Notes under the pieces: model-generated
The model's input: the letters and a program-made list of their open reading frames with translations, nothing else
The model's database searches: none
What the model was told of the DNA's origin: nothing
Translations under genes and position numbers: made by a program
In this document: piece by piece, positions 1-11,283 of the stretch
Layout: each line of letters begins with the position of its first letter
Numbering within the stretch: position 1 is the stretch's first letter
Assembly (NCBI RefSeq): GCF_003205235.1
Contig: NZ_QJSM01000044.1
Location: 16,170 to 80,169 of the forward strand
Length of the DNA stretch: 64,000 nucleotides
From: Thermoplasma sp. Kam2015
GTDB taxonomy: Archaea; Thermoplasmatota; Thermoplasmata; Thermoplasmatales; Thermoplasmataceae
Direction: 5' to 3'

Positions 1-126
1 ATAAACCTCAAGATGGTTAAGGACGAGGAATACGCTGCGGATCAGAGGATGAAGATGAACGTGTTCCTTGAGAATACGGATGAGACGTTCGAGAGGATCA
101 AGAAGAAGGTGGAGGAGAAACTATGA
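1..126 (+). CDS. C-terminal end of a cyclodeaminase / methenyl-THF cyclohydrolase-like protein (partial)
   Basis: An open frame enters from the left edge and stops at 124-126, giving the last 41 residues of a protein. The start of the fragment reads INLKMVKDEEYAAD, which resembles the C-terminal INLK-x(2)-KDEE signature of the FTCD_C family (formiminotransferase-cyclodeaminase / FchA-type methenyltetrahydrofolate cyclohydrolases). The stop overlaps the start of formate-THF ligase by the four bases ATGA, so the two genes are translationally coupled. A cyclohydrolase next to formate-THF ligase makes pathway sense, since both interconvert C1-tetrahydrofolate species. The assignment rests on a short tail and on the neighbour. 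Confidence 0.6.
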   Translation: MNLKMVKDEEYAADQRMKMNVFLENTDETFERIKKKVEEKL

Positions 127-1733
127 GGGATATAGAGGAGATAATTAAAGAGATTGGACTTGGAAAGGAAGACTACGAGCTGTACGGTAGGTACATGGCG
201 AAGTTGGATCTTAGCCTTCAGTCACGAGGCAGGCCAAAGGCAAAACTCATACTCGTCACCGCAATGACGCCGACACCTGCCGGAGAGGGAAAGACCACAA
301 CGACCATAGGGCTTGGCCAGGCCTTCAAAAGGCTCGGTAAGAACGTGGCAATAGCCATAAGGGAGCCTTCGCTGGGACCGTGTTTCGGCATAAAGGGAGG
401 TGCAACAGGTGGCGGAAAGTCCAAAGTCGAGCCGAGCGACCGCATCAATCTCTTCTTTACCGGCGACTTTCCTGCAATAACGGCTGCGCACAACCTCCTG
501 TCAGCGATGATAAACAACCACATGTACCACGGAAATGAACTGGCCCTGGATCCCAAGAGGATCACGTTTCCAAGGACCATCGATATGAATGATAGATCAC
601 TCCGCAATATCCTTGTTGGCGTCGGATCCAGGGATATGGGGGTTCTGGCAAACGACAACTTCGTGATAACGCCGGCAAGCGAGGTCATGGCGATAACCGG
701 GCTTTCCCTCAACTATCAGGATCTGAAGAACAGGCTATCAAAGATACTCGCCGGCTTCACAAACAAGAACAAGCCTGTATTCGCAGGCGATCTGAAGGCG
801 GAGGGGTCTATGGCGGCACTTCTCAGGGATGCGCTGAAGCCGAACCTTGTGCAAACCACAGAGGGCGTCCCAGCGTTTGTCCACACGGGGCCGTTTGGAA
901 ACATCGCTCATGGAACGTCAAGCCTGGTTGCAGACAAGATCGCAATGAACCTGTTCGATTACGTCATAACGGAGGCCGGCTTCGGTTCAGATCTGGGAGC
1001 TGAAAAGTTCTTCAACCTCGCCTCAAGGATCGGCAACCTTCCGATAAATGCCGTCGTGCTTGTTGCCACCATAAGGGCAATAAAGCACCATGGTGGGAGC
1101 AAAAAGGAGGGCGAAGACGTCGATGCCGTTAAGATCGGATCAAAGAACCTGATCAGGCATGTGCAGAACATAAGGAGGTTCGGAATCGATCCTGTCGTAG
1201 CCATAAACCGCTTCCCTACTGATACTGATGCTGAAATAAGGACTCTTGGCGAGATCCTGGATTCGAACGGCATAAAGTGGGCCCTATCGGAGGTGTTCGC
1301 AAAGGGAGGCGAAGGCGGCATCGATCTGGCCAACAAGGTGCTCGCATCCATCGGAGACTACGAGATAAAGCGCACCTATGATTTGAAGGACGACATACGC
1401 ACAAAGATAGAGAAGATAGCGAAATACGTTTACGGAGCAGACGGCGTGATCTTTGAGAAGAAGGCCCTCACCGATATGAAGAAGGCAGAGGAGATCATGG
1501 AGAATCCATACGTGTGCATGGCCAAGACGCAGTACTCATTCAGCGATGATGCCTCACTGCTGAACGATCCGCATGGCTTCACCGTGAAGGTTCAGTCCAT
1601 GAACATATCTTCCGGTGCGGGCTTCGTTGTTCCAATACTCGGTGAGATCATGACAATGCCTGGCCTTCCAAAGCATCCGGCTGCGGAGAACATCGATTTA
1701 ACAGACTCTGGAGAGATAACCGGACTCTTCTGA
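123..1733 (+). CDS. fhs: Formate--tetrahydrofolate ligase
   Basis: This enzyme makes 10-formyl-THF from formate, ATP and tetrahydrofolate in the cytoplasm. The 536-residue protein has the family's P-loop TPTPAGEGKTTTT at about residues 49-61, followed by the conserved REPSLGPCFGIKGGA stretch and, near the end, PGLPKHPAAENID, the typical C-terminal signature. It is slightly shorter than the roughly 555-560 residues usual in bacteria but shows no obvious gap. The start ATG overlaps the stop of the preceding cyclodeaminase-like gene (ATGA), indicating an operon for C1-folate interconversion. Fhs is patchily distributed in archaea, so acquisition from bacteria is a reasonable inference. With GlyA and GcvT, also in this window, it supports folate-type one-carbon metabolism. 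Confidence 0.95.
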   Translation: MRDIEEIIKEIGLGKEDYELYGRYMAKLDLSLQSRGRPKAKLILVTAMTPTPAGEGKTTTTIGLGQAFKRLGKNVAIAIREPSLGPCFGIKGGATGGGKSKVEPSDRINLFFTGDFPAITAAHNLLSAMINNHMYHGNELALDPKRITFPRTIDMNDRSLRNILVGVGSRDMGVLANDNFVITPASEVMAITGLSLNYQDLKNRLSKILAGFTNKNKPVFAGDLKAEGSMAALLRDALKPNLVQTTEGVPAFVHTGPFGNIAHGTSSLVADKIAMNLFDYVITEAGFGSDLGAEKFFNLASRIGNLPINAVVLVATIRAIKHHGGSKKEGEDVDAVKIGSKNLIRHVQNIRRFGIDPVVAINRFPTDTDAEIRTLGEILDSNGIKWALSEVFAKGGEGGIDLANKVLASIGDYEIKRTYDLKDDIRTKIEKIAKYVYGADGVIFEKKALTDMKKAEEIMENPYVCMAKTQYSFSDDASLLNDPHGFTVKVQSMNISSGAGFVVPILGEIMTMPGLPKHPAAENIDLTDSGEITGLF

Positions 1734-1877
1734 ATTTTTAAATTTTTTGTAAGGCTGGTAAAACCAGCTTCAGTGTATTCCATCTTAATTTTTTATCCTC
1801 TGCTTTCCTGCATGTTGCTGATGATCTGCTGCCCGATCCGTTGAAGAGGTATATATATCAAGTAAGAATTGTGAAAT

Positions 1878-2726
1878 ATGGCAAAGGGAACAATAAAGAC
1901 AAATACACCGCCGCCTGCTCCGGTTATTGCGCCACCAGGCAAATCGACGAAGTACAAGGTTAAGTATACAATAACCGTTATGAGCGGCAAGGGAGGTGTT
2001 GGAAAATCCACCGTGGCCGTTAATCTGGCCGTATCTCTGGCAAAGAGAGGGCTGAAGGTCGGCCTGATAGACGCAGACATAAACGGCCCAGACGACCCCA
2101 AGCTGCTGGGCGTTTCTGATCTGAAGCTCTATGCAGATGAGGAGGGTATAATACCGGCTGAGACGAGATATGGAGTGCGCGTGGTATCAATGGGATTCCT
2201 GATCCCCACTGAAGATACCCCAATAATATGGCGCGGATCGTTGATGCACAAGGCCATACAGCAGTTTCTGGAGGACGTCAACTGGAAGGACACGGACATC
2301 GTGGTTCTGGACATGCCTCCTGGAACCGGCGATGTTGCCCTCAGCGTGGCGCAGCTCATCCCTGAATCCAACGGTGTTGTCATCGTTGTGACGCCTCAGG
2401 ATGTCGCGCTTCTGGATGCAAGGAAGGCCATAAACTTCGCAAAACAGTTAAAGCTGCCAGTTCTTGGAATAATCGAAAACATGAGCGGTTTCGTATGCCC
2501 GCACTGCGGCAATGTTACCTATATATTCAAGAACGGGGGCGGAGAGAGATCAGCAAAGGAATACAATCTGCCGTTCCTTGGAAAAATACCGCTTATTCCA
2601 GAGATCGCTGATAACGGAGATAAGGGGATACCTGCCGTCGAGATAAACGACAAGATAAAAGAGATATTCGACAGTATAGTCGATCAAATACTCAAAGAAG
2701 CACAGATAGAGAACATAAAACAGTGA
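1878..2726 (+). CDS. Mrp/NBP35-type P-loop ATPase, Fe-S cluster carrier
   Basis: Mrp/ApbC/NBP35 proteins are cytoplasmic P-loop ATPases that hold and transfer a [4Fe-4S] cluster. The 282-residue protein has a deviant Walker A, SGKGGVGKST (residues 36-45), a DADINGPD switch region, the MPPGTGD motif, and a CPHC pair (Cys207 and Cys210) that in the family bridges a cluster across the dimer. The N-terminal 20 residues are rich in Pro and Thr and are probably disordered. Spacing from fhs is 144 bases, so it is probably transcribed separately; a weak TATA-like run (tatatatcaag) lies about 25 bases before the ATG. It converges with the 23S rRNA gene. Confidence 0.9.
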   Translation: MAKGTIKTNTPPPAPVIAPPGKSTKYKVKYTITVMSGKGGVGKSTVAVNLAVSLAKRGLKVGLIDADINGPDDPKLLGVSDLKLYADEEGIIPAETRYGVRVVSMGFLIPTEDTPIIWRGSLMHKAIQQFLEDVNWKDTDIVVLDMPPGTGDVALSVAQLIPESNGVVIVVTPQDVALLDARKAINFAKQLKLPVLGIIENMSGFVCPHCGNVTYIFKNGGGERSAKEYNLPFLGKIPLIPEIADNGDKGIPAVEINDKIKEIFDSIVDQILKEAQIENIKQ

Positions 2727-2737
2727 AAACTCATTTA

Positions 2738-2760
2738 TTTTATACTTAATTTTTAAATTT
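2738..2760 (+). terminator. T-rich 3' end of the Mrp gene
   Basis: Just after the stop codon the plus strand has T-rich runs (ttattttatacttaattttt), the kind of oligo-T stretch at which archaeal RNA polymerase terminates without a hairpin. Assigned from composition only. Confidence 0.4.
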
Positions 2761-2798
2761 ACATAGCTATCGCTAATCATCTTAGATTTAAGGACCAA

Positions 2799-2840
2799 CA
2801 CAAAAAAACTATAAAAACAATAAAAAACAAAAATCAAACA
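2799..2840 (-). terminator. T-rich terminator region of the 23S rRNA gene
   Basis: Read on the minus strand, the 40 bases after the rRNA processing stem contain several runs of five to seven T with few other bases. This matches archaeal intrinsic termination and lies immediately downstream of the outer arm of the pre-rRNA stem at 2858. Confidence 0.5.
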
Positions 2841-2857
2841 CGCTTATGAATTCGACC

Positions 2858-2879
2858 AGACGAGAATTTAGCATGGATT

Positions 2880-2883
<4 letters not shown>
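2858..2883 (-). other. 3' strand of the pre-23S bulge-helix-bulge processing stem
   Basis: In RNA sense this strand reads GCACAATCCAT (2883-2873), then GCUA (2872-2869), a three-base bulge AAU (2868-2866), then UCUCGUCU (2865-2858). It pairs with 5783-5810: an 11-bp inner helix, a 4-bp central helix, and an outer helix, with 3-base bulges on opposite strands. This is the canonical substrate shape for the archaeal tRNA-splicing endonuclease. Confidence 0.8.
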
Positions 2884-5782
<2,899 letters not shown>

Positions 5783-5787
<5 letters not shown>

Positions 5788-5810
5788 ATCCATTGTGCCA
5801 TCTCTCATCT
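5783..5810 (-). other. 5' strand of the pre-23S bulge-helix-bulge processing stem
   Basis: In RNA sense this strand reads AGAU, GA, GAGA, then UGGC, a three-base bulge ACA, then AUGGAUUGUGC. GAGA pairs with UCUC next to the opposite bulge, UGGC pairs with GCUA (one G-U), and the 11-mer is perfectly complementary to 2873-2883. The two bases GA between AGAU and GAGA form a small extra bulge in the outer helix. Cleavage in the two bulges would release pre-23S rRNA. Confidence 0.8.
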
Positions 5811-5835
5811 AGTCTCATCAAAATTCGACATCTTC

Positions 5836-5860
5836 CCTTTTAATGTAATGCATTAAAAGG
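5836..5860 (-). repeat. Perfect hairpin in the 23S rRNA leader
   Basis: Ten-base arms ccttttaatg and cattaaaagg flank a five-base loop. The hairpin lies about 26 bases before the outer arm of the processing stem, in the predicted leader of the 23S transcript. Its function is not known from sequence. Confidence 0.6.
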
Positions 5861-5895
5861 TGCATTGTAAGCGTGTATGGACTATATCATTAACA

Positions 5896-5982
5896 GGGAT
5901 ATAAGCATTTTGATCCTGAAGCCCAATTATCTAATAATTTTATATTACTTCCCCTTCGGAAATAATAATATATTTTTATACT
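5896..5982 (-). promoter_or_regulatory. Candidate promoter(s) of the 23S rRNA gene
   Basis: Two minus-strand TATA-like boxes precede the leader: one around 5899-5906 (gcttatat) and a better A/T match around 5970-5982 (gtataaaaatatatt). Transcription from the first would begin near 5876 and give a leader of about 90 bases containing the hairpin at 5836-5860. Which box is used cannot be decided by eye. Confidence 0.35.
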
Positions 5983-6014
5983 TAGATTTCAATCGGAACT
6001 AGAAAAAAGCTGTT

Positions 6015-6419
6015 TCAATGCCAATCTGCTGGTGCGCCATGAATTATGTCACGCTTCCAGATTGGAGCTCTTTCCTTGATCTGGTCTATGATATACCTGC
6101 AGGCGCTGAAGGCCTGATCCCTGTGCGGAGCCGACACCGCAATGACCACAGAGTCCTCTGTTATCTGTACGGTGCCTATCCGGTGAACAACTGCAGCATC
6201 GGTTATGTTAAATCTTTCAACACAGTAATTCACCATGGATTCTATTTCCCTTATCGCCATTTCACGGTAGCTCTCATAATACAGCGCGTCAACCCTGATA
6301 CCGTCCGATTCTTCACGCACAGTCCCCTCAAATGTCACTATGGCGCCGGCTTTTGGATTCCTCACCCGTTCTATGAGATCTTCAACGGATATCTTCGATT
6401 CCACGATGTCTATAAACAT
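6015..6419 (-). CDS. moaE: Molybdopterin synthase catalytic subunit MoaE
   Basis: MoaE, with the sulfur-carrier MoaD, converts precursor Z (cPMP) to molybdopterin. The 134-residue protein has the family's AIVTFEGTVR segment near the N-terminus, LYYESYREMA, HRIG, AVSAPHRDQAF and the C-terminal PIWKRD containing the catalytic lysine region. Its length is normal for a stand-alone MoaE, with no MoaD fusion. It lies eight bases downstream of the degenerate hydrolase gene, so the two are probably cotranscribed on the minus strand. No MoaD gene is visible in the window. Confidence 0.93.
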   Translation of the reverse strand: MFIDIVESKISVEDLIERVRNPKAGAIVTFEGTVREESDGIRVDALYYESYREMAIREIESMVNYCVERFNITDAAVVHRIGTVQITEDSVVIAVSAPHRDQAFSACRYIIDQIKERAPIWKRDIIHGAPADWH

Positions 6420-6427
6420 GCGAACAC

Positions 6428-7018
6428 CTAGTCAATGGCAATATAGTTTCGGAGCATGGAGAAGAACCTGTCTGTGCTGTCCTTCAATGGCCTCTTACTT
6501 CCATCAAAAACCTTGAACACAGAACCTGCGATCAGGTCATGATAGGACTGGCCGATCATGGTTTCGCGGTATCCCCTTGCACCACCCCATACCAGCAAAA
6601 CTGGCTTCTGAACCCGATACAGTTCCTCTGCATACCCCTCATAGCCGGTACCGTCCACCACGATCACATTGCTGTATTTCTCTGGATGGTTCATAGAACA
6701 TTTCAATGCAACATCCGCGTTTATGCCCTCGCCCATCAGCATAACGTTCTTCAATTTCATGGCCTGCACAAAATCGTAGTAAAATTCCGAGGCGGTATCA
6801 ATGCTCCCGTGATATTTTGAATTCTCACCTTCATTTCCCGGAAATACCGGCATGTATACATTTACATTCCACTGAACTATCCTGTCCGGTGCCCTGATAT
6901 CATTCCAGATGCCTTCCCCGTTTATGTCTATAAGCACAAGGTTCTTCTTGATCCCTGCCTTTGCAGTATAGCTGTAAAGGATTTTTGAACCGGAGATCAG
7001 GATCTCTCCACTTTCCAT
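6428..7018 (-). CDS. Alpha/beta-hydrolase-fold protein lacking the nucleophile serine
   Basis: The 196-residue protein has the spacing of a small alpha/beta hydrolase: N-terminal strands, a turn followed by helix at residues 96-107, then strand segments VIVVDGTG and PVLLVWGGARG. The nucleophile elbow, normally G-x-S-x-G, reads GEGIN here (residues 96-100), with Gly98 at the serine position, and no histidine is found at the expected C-terminal place (SKRPLKD). The protein is therefore probably not a serine hydrolase and could be a binding or scaffold protein. It is the first gene of a two-gene unit with moaE, eight bases apart; a TATA-like ttagtataat precedes it on the minus strand. A molybdenum link is only inferred from this pairing. 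Confidence 0.7.
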   Translation of the reverse strand: MESGEILISGSKILYSYTAKAGIKKNLVLIDINGEGIWNDIRAPDRIVQWNVNVYMPVFPGNEGENSKYHGSIDTASEFYYDFVQAMKLKNVMLMGEGINADVALKCSMNHPEKYSNVIVVDGTGYEGYAEELYRVQKPVLLVWGGARGYRETMIGQSYHDLIAGSVFKVFDGSKRPLKDSTDRFFSMLRNYIAID

Positions 7019-7239
7019 ACATGATCATTTCATTCGATTATACTAATATTGGGGAATCATGATCCGTTCTCGTTGTACAGGGTGGCATTGTAATATTTGC
7101 TTGACCAAGTGCCATAAAATGCATTCTGATACAACGGCATGCCTGCAGCATAGCATCGCTGTGTATTCCAAGAAAATACAGTAGGCATCTTGCCTTTATG
7201 AACTGGTTGCCGGATCGCATAATGTGCGGTCTCAGAAAG

Positions 7240-7248
7240 TTAAATAAA
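7240..7248 (+). promoter_or_regulatory. TATA box of tRNA-Gln
   Basis: The run ttaaataaa sits about 25-30 bases before the tRNA gene, the usual archaeal box A position. Confidence 0.5.
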
Positions 7249-7270
7249 TACAGTTTGCATGATCGTGCAT

Positions 7271-7343
7271 AGCCCTGTGGTGTAGTGGACAAGCATTTTG
7301 GACTTTGGATCCAAAGACGGCAGTTCGAATCTGCCCAGGGCTA
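7271..7343 (+). tRNA. tRNA-Gln (anticodon TTG)
   Basis: A complete cloverleaf folds: acceptor AGCCCTG pairs with CAGGGCT; the D-arm starts GTGT; the anticodon arm TTGGA/TCCAA encloses loop CTTTGGA with anticodon TTG; the T-arm GGCAG/CTGCC encloses TTCGAAT; discriminator base A. CCA is not encoded and there is no intron. A protein gene begins 14 bases after the tRNA. Confidence 0.97.
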
Positions 7344-7356
7344 TCAAGGTGCAAAG

Positions 7357-7815
7357 ATGGCAGATCCTGTCCAAGTAGAGACGCAGCCCTCCGTAAAACG
7401 CGCAAGGAAGATCGCCGCAGCTGTAGCATTGGCTGTTATAGCCATTTCATTTGGGATCGTCTATGGATTATCTCTGAACGGAACCGTAACAGTGAACGTA
7501 ATGTACGTGAACGTAGTGCTGAACGAAAATGGCGCATCAAGGACCATTTCGATCCAGTTCAATCATGAAACTCTCTCATCCGGCGAAAAGGTGTACCTGT
7601 CGCTGCAGCTGAATGGGGGCAGCACCGGTACGACATTAAATTCCATAAGTTCAGGCACGCCCGGGTTCACCGTGGGATCCGTGACTCCACTTCCCATAAC
7701 AATACCTCCAGATCAGCATTACGATCTGAAGCTGTTCTTCGTTACGCCGTCGCATGATTATGCGGGCGACATCACCATCCTAATCTCGGCGGATCAGCCC
7801 CAGGCTGCGTCATGA
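7357..7815 (+). CDS. Membrane-anchored extracytoplasmic protein of unknown function
   Basis: The 152-residue product has a short basic N-terminus (SVKRARK) followed by one hydrophobic segment at about residues 18-40, then a Ser/Thr/Gly-rich, beta-strand-like remainder with no cysteine. This predicts a signal anchor with the domain outside the cell. The start is the ATG at 7357, preceded by aaggtg as ribosome site; earlier in-frame starts would lie inside the tRNA-Gln gene. The gene starts only 14 bases after the tRNA 3' end and has no room for its own promoter, so it is probably made from the tRNA transcript after 3' processing. No family recognised. Confidence 0.75.
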   Translation: MADPVQVETQPSVKRARKIAAAVALAVIAISFGIVYGLSLNGTVTVNVMYVNVVLNENGASRTISIQFNHETLSSGEKVYLSLQLNGGSTGTTLNSISSGTPGFTVGSVTPLPITIPPDQHYDLKLFFVTPSHDYAGDITILISADQPQAAS

Positions 7816-7930
7816 ATTGCAGACAGATCGCCATAGATGATCACCTTCTGGATCAAATAGAAAAATCCTGAAAAACGTGCTCGCTATGCTATTGCATGAA
7901 AAAATAATATAAAGAAATATGAGATAGTTT

Positions 7931-8908
7931 TTATCTTTCTACTTCAGCCTTTGATCCTGCCTGCATCTTCGAGAAACTGTTCGCCACGTAGACCATGTAT
8001 ATCAGCATCAGGATCAGCAGTATTCCCCCACCGAGGGTTATGTAGAAGTAGGCTGTGGCCATGGCGGTATTGGTAAGAAACGCCGACACTGGAAGCGTCC
8101 CACCGAAGAATTTTGGATAGACCAGCGAATAGAACGGATAGATGGACAATGTAAGGAGGGAAAGAAATACTATCTTATTCTCTATGATCTTTCTTGTTGG
8201 CCTGTAATAGAACAGCGCCGGTGCTGCAAGACCTATTATTATGGTTATGATAAGAACTGGCGAAAATGGTACTGCAGTTATTGCAGAGTGTATCCATATC
8301 ACCGCGCCTATTTCAAGTATGACGCCCAGATATGAAGCTACCAACGATACCTTCATGTAATTCTCCAGTCCATAGAATATGAACGAAAACCCGTACATCA
8401 GGATGATGGCTCCTATGACAAACAGGATATCTCCAGGCGCCGCTGCCCATTTTCCGGCGTTGAAAGCCATCTTTGACAGGATCACGCCGCCGCCAGTTAC
8501 AACGGACGATGCGAATATGACGAAGACTAAGCAGAACAGGCATTCGAAGATGGAGAATATCGAATACATGGATCTGTCGTTCAACCAGCCCTTCTTTATG
8601 AATTCACCGAATATTATGAAGGCGTTTCTTCCTATGAATGCTATCAGGAGGATAAGCAGAGGCACGGCAAATATGTATGCTGCAGGTATCAGTATTGATG
8701 GATAGGCAAAATCAGATGTGACGACCCAGAAAGCTATGAATGTGCCTGTCAGCTCCCATATGGGTATAACATAGGGACTGACCTTTTTCTTAGATCCTTC
8801 GTAGTGGAAGAGAAAGAGCATTGCTCCCATCGACTCTGTGATGAAGAGGGCAAGCATTATCGACATTATGAGGAAATTTAAACCAAACACTGCGTTCATA
8901 TTTTGCAC
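7931..8908 (-). CDS. cydB: Cytochrome bd ubiquinol oxidase subunit II
   Basis: CydB is the structural partner of CydA in the bd-type terminal oxidase, which reduces oxygen with quinol in the membrane. The 325-residue protein has about eight hydrophobic segments and the early family pattern in which an acidic/aromatic segment (IPIWELTGTFIAFWVVTSDF) precedes the second helix pair. It starts one base after the cydA stop, a tight operon on the minus strand. Sequence drift from E. coli CydB is large, so the call relies on the hydrophobic profile and the adjacent CydA. Confidence 0.88.
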   Translation of the reverse strand: MQNMNAVFGLNFLIMSIMLALFITESMGAMLFLFHYEGSKKKVSPYVIPIWELTGTFIAFWVVTSDFAYPSILIPAAYIFAVPLLILLIAFIGRNAFIIFGEFIKKGWLNDRSMYSIFSIFECLFCLVFVIFASSVVTGGGVILSKMAFNAGKWAAAPGDILFVIGAIILMYGFSFIFYGLENYMKVSLVASYLGVILEIGAVIWIHSAITAVPFSPVLIITIIIGLAAPALFYYRPTRKIIENKIVFLSLLTLSIYPFYSLVYPKFFGGTLPVSAFLTNTAMATAYFYITLGGGILLILMLIYMVYVANSFSKMQAGSKAEVER

Positions 8909-8909
8909 C

Positions 8910-10277
8910 TCAGAAGTTGACCCCTGTTGCGGACTGGGATTCCGAAACTTCCTTGCTGACCTCTTCCCTGTTGAACACTCTCGCCGAGAAGTAGAACGAC
9001 ACCGGTATCAACAGCGTGTAGAAGATGATCATCGCTATACCCGGGCCTATCATCGAGGTTGTGGTGTTCGCACCCTGGTATACATACATTACGTTATATA
9101 TTATCCATGGCTGCCTCCCGACTTCATCCACAACCCAACCATCCTCCATGGTGTACATTGATATCAATCCGAAAAGCGGAAACAGAATTGCCATCCATTT
9201 ATTGCTGTATGGCTGCTTCTTCATGGCCCACATTATCAGATAAGCAAGCAAGTAGAGACCGATCAGTATACCGAACAGAACCATCAGATCGAACATGGTG
9301 TGCACTATCAGTGGCGGCCATTCATTCATCGGATAGTACATAAGTCCCTTTGGTACAACATAGGATGCGTTACCTGTTCCAGCAAGCAAGCTCTGCAGGC
9401 CAGGTATCGTAATAGCACCCACGATCTTGCCGTATGCGATTGTACCGAAGAGCTTCTCTGGCTCAAATGCACGGCCCCCCATAAGATTCAGCTCTATGGC
9501 GGAATACTTAAGTGGCTGATAGGCGATCAGCGCACTGGCCTCAAGGGATCCGGATATGCCTGTGAGTATCACGTAGAACATGGATAGGGCTGCCGCTATC
9601 TTGCTTCCCTTCATATAAAATGTTCGCTCATCGATGTCCTTCGACCTCAGATATCTGTACGCGAAGTAGCCACCTATAAGCATTGTTCCGGCAAGGAGTG
9701 TCTCAGGTACGACATGCGCGATCTGGGCCAGGAAGGAGGGCGCATTAACTGATGCCCATGGATTCACGTCCACGATCTTGCCCGTACTCTCGTACACTGG
9801 TATGTTGAATCCATTGGGCGTATTCATCCAGGCATTGACCATCACTATAAAAGCTGCCGAACCGAGTGTTCCTGCCCCAATGAAGAACGTGAGGATCCAG
9901 TGCGTTATCCTGTTCTTAAATGCATCCCAGTAGTATATGTATATTATGAGAAATATGGTCTCCGTAAAGAAGGCAAAGATCTCCAGGTAAAAGGGAACCA
10001 TTGCAACTGCTGCTACAACTGCAAAGAACTTCGGAAACAGTATGACAAGCTCAGCCGCCATCACTATGCCGCTTGCCGTTCCTATGGCAAAAAATATCGT
10101 GAATACCTTGGCGAGTCTTTTTGCCATCAGATCATAATATTTGTCCTTGTATCTTATGCCCAGGTACTCAGCCACACTGAGAACGACAATGGTAGAGATG
10201 CTCATCGTGACCAGTATTATGTGAACACCGATCGAGTAGGCGAAGAGCAACCTGTCAAAAGTCGTTATAAACGCCAT
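8910..10277 (-). CDS. cydA: Cytochrome bd ubiquinol oxidase subunit I
   Basis: CydA binds the haems and quinol of the bd oxidase. The 455-residue membrane protein has the N-terminal FDRLLFAYSIGVHIILV with the haem-ligand histidine, FFTETIFL, QPLKYSAIE (the QPxKxAxIE motif of the Q-loop region), and the diagnostic GWVVDEVGRQPW. It belongs to the short Q-loop type by length. It is cotranscribed with cydB. The start ATG lies just downstream of an A/T-rich stretch (10280-10320) able to act as promoter on the minus strand. A bd oxidase fits a facultatively aerobic, acidophilic life. Confidence 0.95.
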   Translation of the reverse strand: MAFITTFDRLLFAYSIGVHIILVTMSISTIVVLSVAEYLGIRYKDKYYDLMAKRLAKVFTIFFAIGTASGIVMAAELVILFPKFFAVVAAVAMVPFYLEIFAFFTETIFLIIYIYYWDAFKNRITHWILTFFIGAGTLGSAAFIVMVNAWMNTPNGFNIPVYESTGKIVDVNPWASVNAPSFLAQIAHVVPETLLAGTMLIGGYFAYRYLRSKDIDERTFYMKGSKIAAALSMFYVILTGISGSLEASALIAYQPLKYSAIELNLMGGRAFEPEKLFGTIAYGKIVGAITIPGLQSLLAGTGNASYVVPKGLMYYPMNEWPPLIVHTMFDLMVLFGILIGLYLLAYLIMWAMKKQPYSNKWMAILFPLFGLISMYTMEDGWVVDEVGRQPWIIYNVMYVYQGANTTTSMIGPGIAMIIFYTLLIPVSFYFSARVFNREEVSKEVSESQSATGVNF

Positions 10278-10538
10278 ATTTTGATTAATAACTGGTTCAT
10301 ATTTAAACCTTATTTTATTATATAATAATCTTTCGTAATTAGATAATGCTACATAGCACTATCATGCGTCATTTATGTAAAAAGCCTAAATATACGGTTT
10401 TTTTAGCTTATCAAATTCGAAGAATAAGGCTTAAATTTTAGGGCATATGGATCGAATGTAGCATCAAAATATACAATTATTCATTATCTCCTTCAAATTT
10501 TCAAAAAGAAAAAATACAATGATCCCCTTTATGATATT

Positions 10539-11156
10539 ATGATAGCGGAAAGCTTGAAGTCTCTCTATGATGACGAATGGAAGGGGTATGTGGATCATGA
10601 ATTTGTATCGAGGATGAGAAATGGAGATCTGCCAATAGAAAACTTCAAATTTTACCTCGTCCAGGATTCGCTATATGTGAACGAGATGATCAAGGCTGTG
10701 ATAAGGTCGGCAGAACTGATGCCAAGCGATATGGCCTTTCAGATACTATCCGCCGTCATCTTGGGAAGGGACAAGGGCATGGAAACGCATGCTTATCTGG
10801 AAAATGAACTTGGCGTAGAGGGCAACGGCAGGATGACCATGACAACGTATTCCTACACCAGGCATCTCCGTTATTCATCCACAATCGGATGGCCACAGTT
10901 CCTTGCAGCTTGGATACCATGTATGTGGGGCTATTCTGAGGTCGGCAGGTCTGTCTCTTCATCTCCCAATAAATATTACAGGATGTGGGCTGAATTCTAT
11001 GCTTCGAAAGAATATGCAGACAGAGTGTCCGTAATACTGAGCGCAATGGACAGATTCAATGGCGATATAACTGAGATCAAGGATTACTTTCTCATCAGCC
11101 TGAAATTTGAACAGCGTTTCTGGCAGGCCGCGCTGGAGATGGAAAGCCCCATCTGA
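10539..11156 (+). CDS. tenA: TenA/thiaminase II family protein
   Basis: TenA proteins are all-helical hydrolases that salvage thiamin breakdown products (aminopyrimidine). The 205-residue protein has typical length, DDEWKGYVDHEFV at the N-terminus, the central helix with FKFYLVQDSLYV, WIPCMWGYSEVG with Cys128 at the catalytic position of TenA_C enzymes, and a C-terminal FEQRFWQAALEME containing the conserved acidic/aromatic pair. The presence of the cysteine argues for the TenA_C branch. The gene stands alone, with intergenic regions of 261 bases upstream and 127 bases downstream, and no other thiamin gene nearby. Confidence 0.88.
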   Translation: MIAESLKSLYDDEWKGYVDHEFVSRMRNGDLPIENFKFYLVQDSLYVNEMIKAVIRSAELMPSDMAFQILSAVILGRDKGMETHAYLENELGVEGNGRMTMTTYSYTRHLRYSSTIGWPQFLAAWIPCMWGYSEVGRSVSSSPNKYYRMWAEFYASKEYADRVSVILSAMDRFNGDITEIKDYFLISLKFEQRFWQAALEMESPI

Positions 11157-11283
11157 AAACATAGCTGTCTGGATCGGAACTATCAGCTATATCTTCATTC
11201 ATCATTGTTTAATATCTGCGAGTACCTAAACAGAAAGCCCATCATTCTATAAAAATATATTGTACAATTCGTTACGATCGTAC

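Noticed and set aside
218..1404. Long minus-strand frames opposite fhs.
   Set aside because: They mirror codon bias of the real gene and carry no motifs.
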